Source: Cecembia lonarensis LW9
GTDB lineage: Bacteria > Bacteroidota > Bacteroidia > Cytophagales > Cyclobacteriaceae
Reading direction: 5' to 3'
DNA length: 64,000 bases
Assembly (NCBI RefSeq): GCF_000298295.1
Contig: NZ_AMGM01000013.1
Location: 1-64,000 of the forward strand
In this document: piece after piece, positions 9,405 to 17,780 of the stretch
How positions within the stretch are numbered: position 1 is the stretch's first letter
Layout of the letters: each line of letters starts with the position of its first letter
Made by a program: the position numbers and the translations under genes
The notes under the pieces: generated by a model
Told to the model about the DNA's origin: nothing
Databases searched by the model: none
What the model saw: the letters and a program-made list of their open reading frames with translations, nothing else

Positions 9405-12167
9405 TCACTGTCCAAAAGGCAGTAAATAAGTGGCTCGGATAGGTTTCCCATCAATACTTAAGCCCTCAACCTCTATGATTTTTGGCCCTTCACTGTCATT
9501 ACTGAAAAATTCAAAAGTGAATTTGCCGCTTTCTGAATCGGTTACCACATAAGGGTTCCAGTATAAAGTAACCCTTTGATCTAATTCTAATACTTCTTCG
9601 GTATTATCATGGTCAAAAGGCATAAAATTGGTCGGAATGCCAAAACCATCAATGATCATACTGACCAGACCCGGCGTCCCACCCAAAAGAGATGATTGAT
9701 TAAAGCCTTGTTTGGTATATACAGCGATCACACCGTTTCTTCCCAAATCACCCATCATTGAACTTGTTCTACTGACTACCTCTATCCTGTCAATATCATT
9801 GGGGTTGATGGAGGCAATGTTATCTGCTGCACGGACGCCAGGGGTGGACGGCATTATCGTGCCATTGATCATCACCAAGGGCTCCATGGAAAGGCTCGCA
9901 GAAGTAGCACCTCCCCGAATCCTTATTTCCATATTGGTATTCATAGACATGCCTGGAACCTGAGCTCTTAAACTCATCAATAGGTCCATGATACTGCCAT
10001 TTCGGTTAAGTTTATCTGCTGTAACAATATAATCTGCTGTACCATAAATTGCCCTTGATGCTCCCTGTTCTTTTTCCTTTTCTACAGTAACTTGTTCTAA
10101 GGGGATCATATTTGCCTCGTCATTTAATCCACTGAATATGGGCGTACTTACTGTAGAAATTTTAGGCAGTTGGAGGTGTTCCGGTACATAAAAAGGTGGG
10201 TTTAAACTTTCCACCAATTCAAAATTACCAAAGGCTTTGCCTTTTCTGTCTGTAGCGATAAATGCAAACTCCATCGGGCCATAAAACTCCATTTCTTCCA
10301 AAGTGAAGTTTCCATCCTTATCAGATTCCATTTCAAGCATACCCTCAAAATTGTTGAAATAAACCGTGAAAGGACTTGCACTTGGCTTGCCTTTTTCATT
10401 ATAAAATCTTCCCGTAACATTCCAAGACCTTTCCAAATCATAAGTAAACTTTTCGGTGGTGATATGGGGAGGTATTTCTTGAATTCCCAGTACTTCTTGA
10501 ATACTTGTTTTTGAGGTTAAATCGGGGGCAAAATAACCATCCCTAACCGCTATGGAAAGGTTGGAGGCCAGGGGGGTTCCATTCTGGTCTTGGACGGCTA
10601 GCTCAACAGATATTTTTTCTCTTTTTCCCAAAGAGATTTTTGAAGGGCTAAATTTAACCTGAATCTCAGTGGGCTCTGATTTTTCAACTTCACCACTGAT
10701 CCTATCAAATGGGCTGACAACAGGTAGGGGCTGTACATAAAAGGCATCTGGACCATAATTCCTATTCCATTGTGTGTAGGCTCTTAGGTAATAGTTTTTA
10801 TGATTAAGTGTATCGGGAAGGGTGATATCTCCAATAGCCTGTCCATTTTCTATTTTGAATTTTTTCTGAAGTATCATGTCCCTTTCAGAAGAAATCAATT
10901 CCACATAGAGGATATTGCTCAGCACCCTCTTCATTTCAGGACGGGCATAATTGAAATAGGCTTTGAACAATACCTGGTCTCCAGAATAATAAAAAGAACG
11001 GTCAGTGTGAAGGTAAACCCTTTCCTGCATGCTGTAGGCATCTTTGGCCAACTGCACATTATTCCTTCCTGTCAGATTGGGTTGGTAGTCTAAAGGCAAT
11101 AGCTTGGAAATCTTACTTTTATCCATATCCCCCGAAAAAATCACATCCTTTTGATTTAAGATCATCCCATTGGAATTGACCTGAACATAGTTACCATTCA
11201 CCTCCAGCCAAGAAATGGGATAAGGGGCATCTTTATAGGTGTTTACCGTACTATAGCCTTTTTCATAGTGGATTTCAATCCTGCCTTTCATTAGGATTCG
11301 GTATTCTCCTGGCCTTCTCCCTGCTTGAACCAGGTTTTCCGGTTGGTAAGGGACGACGGATTTGCCCAGTTCATTGGCAAAAACATCAGACCTAAGGTTC
11401 CTGCTTTCTGATCCGCCGACCTTATCTCCATAGAGAAAAAAGCCTTCCTGATTGTGCTGGTTGATAATCATGGCCCTGAACATATTGGCAGGAGACTTCA
11501 GATAAGTGTCAAGTCTTCTACTTTCCCATTCCGACTTGGTTTTTTCATCGGGAGCGTCTAGATCAGAAAACCTGGTAGCTCCTGAAATGATGTAATAACT
11601 GGGGGTAAACTGAAAGGCTTTAAGGTCAAAAGTCAGCAAATAACCTAAGGCCTTGTTTTCAATTTCAATGGGCTGGTAGGCTATGGCTTTGAAATCGTTA
11701 TTTTTATTGTCATCCGGAAAATCAATTACCCATGGGTTTAAAATTTCACATTGGGCAGCCATCTCATCATTACCAAGAAAGTAAGATTTGAACTTTCTGA
11801 GTTCTCGCTCCCAAGCCCTATCCCTTGAAGCTTTGATTTCCACATCAGTCAAATCCTGAACTAATGGCATCAAACTTATACTGAAAGTTAATTTGCTCCC
11901 AGGACGAATGGATGCTGCCTTTTGCTGGGCTTGATATCCGATAAAAGAAAAGCCCACTTCGAATTCCCCCTCTGGCACGTTTTCAAGGAGGTAATTGCCA
12001 TCAAAGTCCGTTGTCGTGGCTACTGTGGTATTGCTGATAAAAACATTACAAAAAGGGAGAGGTTCACCGGTTTCACCATCTGTGACTGTTCCGGAAATGG
12101 TTCCAGTTTGCCCAAAAGTTAAAAATGAGCAGAAAATAAAAATGGATGTGATAAAGAAAGTCTTCAT
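9405..12167 (-). CDS. Surface protein with carboxypeptidase-like and TonB-plug domains, no barrel
   Basis: The 920-residue protein has a signal peptide (residues 1-19), a CarboxypepD_reg-like domain at about 22-105 with the typical GTISGTVTDGETGEPLPFC opening, a long middle part, a macroglobulin-like segment near 380-480 (ERVYLHTDRSFYYSGDQV), and a TonB-dependent-receptor plug domain near 710-815 that ends with GRNGVIAVYTKQG. It stops about 100 residues later, so the 22-strand barrel of a true receptor is absent. Such proteins are common in Bacteroidota; their role in export, adhesion or as plug adaptors is not settled. The next gene encodes a small beta-barrel protein. Confidence 0.78.
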   Translation of the reverse strand: MKTFFITSIFIFCSFLTFGQTGTISGTVTDGETGEPLPFCNVFISNTTVATTTDFDGNYLLENVPEGEFEVGFSFIGYQAQQKAASIRPGSKLTFSISLMPLVQDLTDVEIKASRDRAWERELRKFKSYFLGNDEMAAQCEILNPWVIDFPDDNKNNDFKAIAYQPIEIENKALGYLLTFDLKAFQFTPSYYIISGATRFSDLDAPDEKTKSEWESRRLDTYLKSPANMFRAMIINQHNQEGFFLYGDKVGGSESRNLRSDVFANELGKSVVPYQPENLVQAGRRPGEYRILMKGRIEIHYEKGYSTVNTYKDAPYPISWLEVNGNYVQVNSNGMILNQKDVIFSGDMDKSKISKLLPLDYQPNLTGRNNVQLAKDAYSMQERVYLHTDRSFYYSGDQVLFKAYFNYARPEMKRVLSNILYVELISSERDMILQKKFKIENGQAIGDITLPDTLNHKNYYLRAYTQWNRNYGPDAFYVQPLPVVSPFDRISGEVEKSEPTEIQVKFSPSKISLGKREKISVELAVQDQNGTPLASNLSIAVRDGYFAPDLTSKTSIQEVLGIQEIPPHITTEKFTYDLERSWNVTGRFYNEKGKPSASPFTVYFNNFEGMLEMESDKDGNFTLEEMEFYGPMEFAFIATDRKGKAFGNFELVESLNPPFYVPEHLQLPKISTVSTPIFSGLNDEANMIPLEQVTVEKEKEQGASRAIYGTADYIVTADKLNRNGSIMDLLMSLRAQVPGMSMNTNMEIRIRGGATSASLSMEPLVMINGTIMPSTPGVRAADNIASINPNDIDRIEVVSRTSSMMGDLGRNGVIAVYTKQGFNQSSLLGGTPGLVSMIIDGFGIPTNFMPFDHDNTEEVLELDQRVTLYWNPYVVTDSESGKFTFEFFSNDSEGPKIIEVEGLSIDGKPIRATYLLPFGQ

Positions 12168-12229
12168 GTTTCTACTAATTATTAAGTGGAAATATAGGTA
12201 TTTTCATGATCTCCAAGTAATTATTGATG

Positions 12230-12487
12230 CTAATTTTTAATATAGACACAAAAAGCCGGCACTGTAGCCGGCTTTTGCTTATTGTTTTTTTCTTTTTTAT
12301 CCTTGATTTCATCAATATCTTCCCTGTCTTTCAATTTTTTATCCTCTACATTTTTATTGAGGAATTCGTTGAGTTTGTCAATGGAAAAGGTACTGGAAAT
12401 CTCCCCAAAAGAATCAATATTCATTTTAAAGCCTTCCAGGTCTTTGTGAACCTTTGGGGTTTCTTCTTTTTTAGGTTTTTTGGCCAT
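12230..12487 (-). CDS. Small lysine-rich hypothetical protein
   Basis: The 85-residue reading frame encodes a highly charged protein with Lys/Glu/Asp-rich ends and a central segment (INSFGEIS-like, FSIDKLNEFLNKNV) that may form helices. I do not recognise a named family. It starts 13 bases after gltX, so it is probably the last gene of that transcript. The last 13 codons run through the terminator hairpin at 12251-12276. A seven-A run at 12285-12291 lies just before; with one more A the frame would stop at a TAA ahead of the hairpin, so the annotated C-terminus may be wrong. Confidence 0.6.
   Translation of the reverse strand: MAKKPKKEETPKVHKDLEGFKMNIDSFGEISSTFSIDKLNEFLNKNVEDKKLKDREDIDEIKDKKEKNNKQKPATVPAFCVYIKN
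12251..12276. terminator. Strong bidirectional Rho-independent terminator
   Basis: A perfect stem AAAAGCCGGC / GCCGGCTTTT with a six-base loop; T runs follow on both strands. It can terminate the gltX transcript on the minus strand. It overlaps the coding end of the 85-residue protein. Confidence 0.85.
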
Positions 12488-12500
12488 TTCCTTGTTCGAT

Positions 12501-14039
12501 TTATGGTTGAATTGAAAGATGCGCTAGCGCGAAAGTTATACGTTGGCTGAGTTCTTCCTTGCCGATGATGCTGAATACAGCCATAAGGTCAGGGCCGGCA
12601 CCTACTCCTGTGGTTGCTAACCTTACGGCCTGCATAACCTTGCCCAATTTAATACCATTTTCTTCAGCTGCTGCTTCGAGCAGGGATTTGGCTGTTTCAG
12701 GATTAAGCACTCCCGAAAATGCAGTTAATTTTTCATTATAGGCATTAAGGACGGTAACAGCATCCTGATTCCATCTTTTAGACGCAACAGCTTCATCAAA
12801 TGTTGTGGGGGCAATCAGCATAAACTTCCCTTCTTTCCAGAGGTCAGCGGAAAAAGTGATCCTTTCTTTCATGATATGGGCTATTTGTACTGCCTTATCA
12901 CCTTCTATTTGAATACCTTCCTGCTCAAGATCAGCCATCAGGTACACAGCGAGTTCCTCATCAGATTTAGCTCTCAGGTACTGTTCATTGTACCATTTGG
13001 CCTTATTGATGTCAAATTTTGTGCCTGATTTGCCAATTCTCTCAATGGAAAAAGCATCCACCAGTTCTTCCAAAGAAAACATCTCCCTTTGATCACCTGG
13101 ATTCCAACCCAAAAACGCCAGGAAGTTGATCAAGGCTTCTTTCAGGTATCCCTGCTCTCTGAAGCCCATGGCTTTTTCTCCTGAATTCGGGTCTGTCCAT
13201 TCCATAGGGAAAATGGGGAAACCTTGCTTGTCGGCGTCCCTTTTAGAGAGCTTTCCATTACCGTCAGGCTTTAATAGTAAAGGCAGGTGGGCAAACTGGG
13301 GCATAGTATCTTCCCATCCAAAATACTTGTAGAGCAATACGTGTAAAGGCGCAGAAGGTAACCATTCTTCCCCACGGATCACATGGGTGATGCCCATCAA
13401 GTGGTCATCCACGATATTGGCCAAGTGATAGGTGGGCATACCATCTGACTTCATTAAAACCTTATCATCCAAGGTAGAGGAGTGTACCATCACCCATCCA
13501 CGGATTAAGTCATTCAATCTTACCTCTTCCTTTCTGGGGATTTTGATGCGGATCACGTAAGGTTCGCCGGAAGCCAGTCTCGCCTTCACCTCATCCTCAG
13601 GCAAGGTCAGGGAGTTCTTCATCTGTGTTCTTGTGATGGAATTGTACTGAGGTGAAACCACTCTTGCGGCGGTCAACCTTTCCCTCATGGCATCCAATTC
13701 TTCAGCCGTGTCAAATGCATAATAGGCATGTCCTTTTTCTACCAGGTCCAATGCATATTGCATGTACATAGGTTTACGTTCGGACTGTCGGTATGGGCCA
13801 CAGTCACCGGGATTCCAAGGACTTTCATCAGGGTTTATTCCCAGCCAGTCCAGGGCTTCCTTGATATATTCTTCCGCCCCCGGCACAAATCGGGTTTGGT
13901 CGGTATCTTCTATTCTCAATAAAAATTTGCCATTGGTTTTTCTGGCAAAAAGGTAATTGTACAGGGCGGTTCTCACCCCTCCTATATGCAGTGCCCCGGT
14001 AGGTGAGGGGGCAAAACGTACACGTACTTCTCTGTTCAT
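12501..14039 (-). CDS. gltX: Glutamyl-tRNA synthetase
   Basis: The 512-residue class I synthetase charges tRNA-Glu. The HIGH-type motif appears as PTGALHIGG near residue 14, and the KMSKS-type loop as KLSKRD near residue 266. The catalytic domain segment YHLANIVDDHLMGITHVIRGEEWL and the helical anticodon-binding C-terminus are intact. A TATCTTTG -7 box lies upstream. Whether the enzyme discriminates tRNA-Gln cannot be told from sequence alone. Confidence 0.96.
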   Translation of the reverse strand: MNREVRVRFAPSPTGALHIGGVRTALYNYLFARKTNGKFLLRIEDTDQTRFVPGAEEYIKEALDWLGINPDESPWNPGDCGPYRQSERKPMYMQYALDLVEKGHAYYAFDTAEELDAMRERLTAARVVSPQYNSITRTQMKNSLTLPEDEVKARLASGEPYVIRIKIPRKEEVRLNDLIRGWVMVHSSTLDDKVLMKSDGMPTYHLANIVDDHLMGITHVIRGEEWLPSAPLHVLLYKYFGWEDTMPQFAHLPLLLKPDGNGKLSKRDADKQGFPIFPMEWTDPNSGEKAMGFREQGYLKEALINFLAFLGWNPGDQREMFSLEELVDAFSIERIGKSGTKFDINKAKWYNEQYLRAKSDEELAVYLMADLEQEGIQIEGDKAVQIAHIMKERITFSADLWKEGKFMLIAPTTFDEAVASKRWNQDAVTVLNAYNEKLTAFSGVLNPETAKSLLEAAAEENGIKLGKVMQAVRLATTGVGAGPDLMAVFSIIGKEELSQRITFALAHLSIQP

Positions 14040-14112
14040 GTTGGTTTTTTACTTCTGTAATCCAACCCTTTTAGCTTTGAAATGGTTGGAAGGATTGCTG
14101 AAAATCAGGGTG

Positions 14113-14120
14113 CAAAGATA
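14113..14120 (-). promoter_or_regulatory. Candidate -7 promoter element for gltX
   Basis: The minus strand reads TATCTTTG, an exact fit to TAnnTTTG, giving a leader of roughly 70 bases before the gltX ATG. No clear TTTG is found at the -33 position. Confidence 0.45.
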
Positions 14121-14292
14121 ATAAATTTTAACCTGGATTCTAAGATATTGCTAAAGTAACGTAGCTGCGTAAATTTGAATTTAAGGGTAGAGTAAGAGCC
14201 AAGGAAAAAGTACAAAGGGAGATTTCGGATGTCGGGATGGATTAATTGTGGGTTTTGTTACATTGAATTCTTTTTACAATTGAGCAATAACC

Positions 14293-14326
14293 AAAAAAGG
14301 GAACCCATTCGGATTCCCTTTTTTGC
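14293..14326 (-). terminator. Rho-independent terminator of the rpsP-rimM-trmD-rplS operon
   Basis: A-rich sequence, a GGGAATCC / GGTTCCC stem and a T6 run follow the rplS stop codon on the minus strand by about 20 bases. The 304-base gap to gltX holds this hairpin, the gltX -7 box and nothing else I can name. Confidence 0.8.
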
Positions 14327-14343
14327 ATAAGATGCGGTTGATC

Positions 14344-14709
14344 TTATTTGCGGTGTCTGATTTTTTCCTTGATTTTGGCAGACTTTCCTTGACGGCCTCT
14401 CAAGTAGAACAATCTCGCTCTTCTCACTTTACCTTCTCTCAATAACTCGATTTTCTCGATGGAAGGAGAAAGGATAGGGAAAATTCTTTCCACACCCACA
14501 CCGTTGGATACTTTTCTTACTGTGAAGGTTTCACCGTTGGTATTGGGGTTTTTTCTTTGGATTACAGTTCCTTGAAATTGCTGGACTCTTTCTTTGTTAC
14601 CTTCTACGATTCTTACGTGAACGTTAATGGTATCGCCAGCCTTGAAAGAAGGGAATTTAGCTCTTGCCTCGCTGTATTCCGCTTCTACAAATTTAAGTAG
14701 TTCGCTCAT
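14344..14709 (-). CDS. rplS: Large-subunit ribosomal protein L19
   Basis: The 121-residue protein is L19, located at the 30S-50S interface. Recognisable stretches are the [19 protein letters not shown] segment, [10 protein letters not shown], and the basic C-terminal [20 protein letters not shown]. The frame extends 12 codons upstream, but the ATG at 14709 aligns with the family start. It is the last gene of the rpsP-rimM-trmD-rplS operon and is followed by a terminator. Confidence 0.96.
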   Translation of the reverse strand: MSELLKFVEAEYSEARAKFPSFKAGDTINVHVRIVEGNKERVQQFQGTVIQRKNPNTNGETFTVRKVSNGVGVERIFPILSPSIEKIELLREGKVRRARLFYLRGRQGKSAKIKEKIRHRK

Positions 14710-14794
14710 AGCTTTATCTTTTATTTGCTTGTAGCAAAGCGCCACTTCGCAGTATTTGTTAAACTCTATTCAATCTTGCTTTCTTGTTATCGCC

Positions 14795-15481
14795 TTAGAA
14801 ACCTTTCCCTTCCAGTAGGTCAGGTCTTCTTTCTTTGGTACGGCGAACCGATGCGTCAAATCTCCAGGATTCTATTTTTGCCTGATGTCCGGACAAAAGC
14901 ACTTCAGGAACTTCCATTCCCTCATAATTTGCCGGTCTGGTATAAACCGGCGGTGCCAATAGTCCGTCTTGGAAGGAATCTGTCAGGGCAGAAGTTTCGT
15001 CATTCAGTACCCCTGGGATCAACCGGATCACGGCATCGGCCACTACAGCTGCTGCGAGCTCTCCTCCGGACAACACGAAGTCGCCGACACTGATTTCCCT
15101 GGTAATGAATTTCTCTCTGACCCGTTCATCCACGCCTTTATAATGGCCGCACAAAATGATGAGATTACCTTTTAGCGACAGTTCATTGGCCATTTTTTGG
15201 TCAAATGTCTTACCATCCGGTGTCATGTAAATAACTTCATCATATTCCCTTTCGCTTTTCAATGCATCAATGCATTTGGCGATCGGTTCTATCATCATGA
15301 CCATGCCCGCACCGCCTCCAAAAGCATAATCATCGACCTGCTTTTGTTTGCCGCTGGCATAATCCCTTAAGTTGTGTATCCTGACCATGGCCAAACCCTT
15401 GTCTTCCGCTCTTTTTAGGATGGAATGGGAAAAAGGTCCCTCCAATAAGCCTGGTACCACCGTGATGATATCTATGCGCAT
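14795..15481 (-). CDS. trmD: tRNA (guanine-37-N1)-methyltransferase
   Basis: The 228-residue SPOUT methyltransferase forms m1G37 next to the anticodon, which prevents frameshifting. The trefoil-knot SAM-binding motifs are present: [12 protein letters not shown] near residue 111 and [12 protein letters not shown] near 133. It begins in a TGATG overlap with rimM, which implies translational coupling within the ribosomal operon. Confidence 0.96.
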   Translation of the reverse strand: MRIDIITVVPGLLEGPFSHSILKRAEDKGLAMVRIHNLRDYASGKQKQVDDYAFGGGAGMVMMIEPIAKCIDALKSEREYDEVIYMTPDGKTFDQKMANELSLKGNLIILCGHYKGVDERVREKFITREISVGDFVLSGGELAAAVVADAVIRLIPGVLNDETSALTDSFQDGLLAPPVYTRPANYEGMEVPEVLLSGHQAKIESWRFDASVRRTKERRPDLLEGKGF

Positions 15482-16011
15482 CAGTCTTCCAAGTATATGT
15501 CAAGCAATCCATCGGGCAAATGGCAGTAAACTTTCTTAGCTGCCTTGTCGACTTTGAGGAGGATTTGGTCCTGAATGGGAATCAGCACCTCTTTTCCTTT
15601 ATGGTCAACACCCAATAAATCCTGGGCTTCTAGGTCATAAATGACTTTGACTTCCCCTATTTTTCCAAGATTTTCATCCAAAACCTCGAAACCGATCAAT
15701 TCATGGAAATAGTATTGGTCTTCATCAAGCTGTGCCAGTTGGTTGAGCGGTAGAAACAAGGCCGAACCGACCAGCTTTTCTGCTTCCTCTACTGAATCAT
15801 GGTCCTCAAACTTGGCCAGTACTTTATTGCTATGGGAGACAACAAAGTGTTCCAGGAAATAGGGAACCAATCTTGATTTTTGCTCAATGAAGACACTCTT
15901 TAGGTCTTCATAATCTTCCGGATAATCCACATCCAGTACGACACCCACTTCTCCATGAAGTCCATGAACTTTGGCTATATAGCCCAATTGAAAACAATTG
16001 TCTTTGTTCAT
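15481..16011 (-). CDS. rimM: 16S rRNA processing protein RimM
   Basis: The 176-residue protein assists maturation of the 30S head by binding S19. It opens with the family segment [16 protein letters not shown] and carries a C-terminal PRC-barrel-like domain ([14 protein letters not shown] onward). Length and position between rpsP and trmD match the standard operon. The stop codon overlaps the trmD start by one base. Confidence 0.95.
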   Translation of the reverse strand: MNKDNCFQLGYIAKVHGLHGEVGVVLDVDYPEDYEDLKSVFIEQKSRLVPYFLEHFVVSHSNKVLAKFEDHDSVEEAEKLVGSALFLPLNQLAQLDEDQYYFHELIGFEVLDENLGKIGEVKVIYDLEAQDLLGVDHKGKEVLIPIQDQILLKVDKAAKKVYCHLPDGLLDIYLED

Positions 16012-16025
16012 GGGAAAGGCGATAA

Positions 16026-16589
16026 TTAAGCTTGGGTTTCTTCTCCTTCAGCAGATGCTTCAGGGGCTTCACCTTCTGCACTTGCAGCTTCCTCAGCTGG
16101 GGCTTCTGCAGCCGCAGCTGCGGCTTTCGCCTCCTCTTCCCTGGCTTTGATTGCGTCAAGACGGGCTTGGTTTTTAGCTGCCTCAGCCTCAAGTGCCTTC
16201 TGACGGGCTTCTTCTTTGGCTTTGGTCAATTTATCAACCTTACCTCCGATAGCTGCTTCTTTGGATGCTTTCCAAGCTTCAAATTTCTCATCAGCCTGTT
16301 CCTGGGTGATGGCGCCTTTCAACACACCGATCTGAAGGTGTTTTTTCAATAGGACACCTCTGTAAGAAAGCATAGCCTTCACGGTATCCGTAGGCTGTGC
16401 ACCGTTCAACAACCATTGTAGAGCACGCTCATTGTTGATGTTGATAGATGCGGGGTCAGTGTTCGGGTTGTAACTACCCAACTTCTCGATAAAGCGTCCA
16501 TCACGTGGAGCCCTAGCATCAGCGACTACGACGTCATAGATGGCCATTTTCTTTCTGCCTCTACGCGCTAATCTGATTTTTACTGCCAT
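16026..16589 (-). CDS. rpsP: Small-subunit ribosomal protein S16 with acidic/alanine-rich tail
   Basis: The first 80 or so residues are a typical S16 ([28 protein letters not shown]). The remaining hundred residues form a Lys/Glu helix followed by an Ala/Glu-rich low-complexity tail, giving 187 residues against about 82 in E. coli. This extension is usual in Bacteroidota. The open frame continues 29 codons upstream, but a good promoter lies there and the ATG at 16589 matches the family start. First gene of the rpsP-rimM-trmD-rplS operon. Confidence 0.95.
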   Translation of the reverse strand: MAVKIRLARRGRKKMAIYDVVVADARAPRDGRFIEKLGSYNPNTDPASININNERALQWLLNGAQPTDTVKAMLSYRGVLLKKHLQIGVLKGAITQEQADEKFEAWKASKEAAIGGKVDKLTKAKEEARQKALEAEAAKNQARLDAIKAREEEAKAAAAAAEAPAEEAASAEGEAPEASAEGEETQA

Positions 16590-16644
16590 ATAATTTTGAT
16601 ATTTAGTGAATTGATGGATCCCGTCCATCTTAATTTTTGGACTG

Positions 16645-16677
16645 CAAAGATAGCGCTTAATTATCGAAATGCACAAA
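16645..16677 (-). promoter_or_regulatory. Bacteroidota-type promoter of the rpsP operon
   Basis: On the minus strand a TTTG at 16677-16674 and a TATCTTTG at 16652-16645 are 21 bases apart. Both boxes and the spacing fit the Bacteroidota housekeeping consensus (TTTG at -33, TAnnTTTG at -7). The leader to the rpsP ATG would be about 50 bases. Confidence 0.72.
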
Positions 16678-16731
16678 TGCCTTGAAATTTATTTGCTTGG
16701 ATGGGGAAGAATGCTTTAAATTGCAACGCAA

Positions 16732-16815
16732 ATAAGAGCCAAGAAACAAGAGACAAGAGGCAAGACTCGAAACTCGAAACTCGAAACAGTCTTGATTCTA
16801 GCTTCTAGCAGTCTC
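16732..16815. repeat. Low-complexity CAAGA/CTCGAAA intergenic repeat
   Basis: Short degenerate units (GAGCCAAGA, AACAAGAGACAAGAGGCAAGA, three copies of ACTCGAA, then TCTAGCTTCTAGC) precede the tRNA. The same style of sequence is found at 5405-5450 and 56099-56132. Confidence 0.5.
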
Positions 16816-16820
16816 AGCAT

Positions 16821-16892
16821 GGCCTCGTAGTTCAATGGATAGAATAGAAGTTTCCTAAACTTTAGATACAGGTTCGATTCCTGTCGAGGCTA
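16821..16892 (+). tRNA. tRNA-Arg (anticodon CCT)
   Basis: A 72-base cloverleaf folds by hand: acceptor GGCCTCG/CGAGGCT (one G-U closing pair) with discriminator A, D stem GTTC/GAAT, anticodon stem GAAGT/ACTTT around the loop TTCCTAA with anticodon CCT, and T arm ACAGG-TTCGATT-CCTGT. CCA is not encoded. It reads AGG codons. The 3' end is partly duplicated at 17251-17306, which marks this tRNA as a likely integration site. Confidence 0.92.
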
Positions 16893-16912
16893 CAATCTTT
16901 CTCAACTTTTTT

Positions 16913-17170
16913 ATGATGAAGGAAGTGTTTTATGCTTACGTGTTGAAAAGTAAGCACCATGATTATTTTTATAAAGGTCATTGTAAGGATCTTCAAAAAA
17001 GACTTTTGCAGCACAATTCAGGCATGACTGCTTCAATTAAACCTTTCATTCCCTTTGAAATTGTCTATTTTGAAGAATTTGAAACCTTACAGGAAGCAAT
17101 CAAAAGAGAGAAATATTTCAAATCAGCAGCAGGGAGGAGATTTCTGAAATATAAAATCGGGTTACAATAA
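16913..17170 (+). CDS. Small GIY-YIG nuclease family protein
   Basis: The 85-residue protein is a single GIY-YIG domain: AYVLKS at residues 8-13 and YKGHCKDLQKRLLQHN at 20-35 supply the two motif halves (with YKG for YIG), and EAIKREKYFKSAAGRRFLKYKIG is the conserved C-terminal part. This UPF0213-like group is frequent in Bacteroidota, and its function is unclear. It starts 20 bases after tRNA-Arg and lies between the intact tRNA and a duplicate of the tRNA 3' end, so it may belong to a tRNA-associated mobile unit. The ATG at 16916 is an alternative start. Confidence 0.85.
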   Translation: MMKEVFYAYVLKSKHHDYFYKGHCKDLQKRLLQHNSGMTASIKPFIPFEIVYFEEFETLQEAIKREKYFKSAAGRRFLKYKIGLQ

Positions 17171-17250
17171 AATTCATCTTTTAGATATGCCTTTAAATCC
17201 AAAACCTGTTTCTAGTTTCCATTAAATATTCTTCTTTGAGCTTAGGCTAG

Positions 17251-17306
17251 GGTTCGATTCCCCCGCCCGTACCGAACGGTACGTTCGGGCGGGTGTCGAG
17301 GCTACA
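17251..17306 (+). repeat. Duplicate of the tRNA-Arg 3' end, split by a palindrome
   Basis: The eleven bases GGTTCGATTCC (17251-17261) and the thirteen bases TGTCGAGGCTACA (17294-17306) are together identical to the continuous T-arm and acceptor end of the tRNA at 16871-16894. A 32-base palindrome has been inserted between them. This looks like an attachment-site duplicate later hit by a palindromic repeat. Confidence 0.75.
17262..17293. repeat. 32-nt palindromic insertion
   Basis: Outer arms CCCGCCCG and CGGGCGGG enclose an inner hairpin GTACCG/CGGTAC. The element interrupts the tRNA-derived duplicate exactly, without loss of a base, so it behaves like an inserted short palindromic element. 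Confidence 0.7.
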
Positions 17307-17519
17307 AAATTGATTTTCAAGTGTTTAAGGGATGGTAATCATCCCTTTTTTCGTGTATATACCCCAACATTGCTTTGGGATTGCAGTTGGGAATGGATTT
17401 TTTGGATACACTTGGTTTAAATTGAAGGGAGTTTTTTGGTAAATATCTCATTCAGTTAAAGGTGAAGATTTTTGGTATTGTACTGAAAAACCCCACATAT
17501 TTATTAATTTAGGTTAATA

Positions 17520-17537
17520 ATGTCTGGAAAAACCAGA
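17520..17537. repeat. Left copy of island-flanking direct repeat
   Basis: ATGTCTGGAAAAACCAGA is repeated exactly at 30279-30296, 12.8 kb away; weaker similarity (GTA...GAGTT) continues to the right of both. The sequence is itself a hairpin (TCTGG/CCAGA). It lies upstream of the restriction-Argonaute operon. Confidence 0.65.
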
Positions 17538-17780
17538 TGTATAGAGGAGTTGTGCGTCAGTGTAAAAAGCCAACCGCACAAACAGCACATTTGGTTTTTG
17601 CCAACACGCAAATCCAAAGCTGAAATGCGAAGCATTCACGAACACCGATAAAAATTAAAGTGACGTGAGTAAAAAACCAAAAGAGCTGTTTTTTGCCAAT
17701 GCTCGGACAGAATGAACTAAATTTGCCTGTCTGCGTGCATCGCACAGGCAGGAAAACGATAAAAAAGAAATAAAACATAA
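17538..17780 (+). other. Leader region of the defence operon
   Basis: No gene is supported here. The region is rich in short motifs (AAAAAGCCAACCGCAC, CACATTTGG, GCCAACACGC) of a kind that reappears just after hsdR near 28306-28330 (AAAAGCCATACACATTTGC). A hairpin GCCTGT-TGCG/CGCACAGGC lies at 17725-17749, 30 bases before the hsdM ATG. I cannot place a promoter with confidence. Confidence 0.4.
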
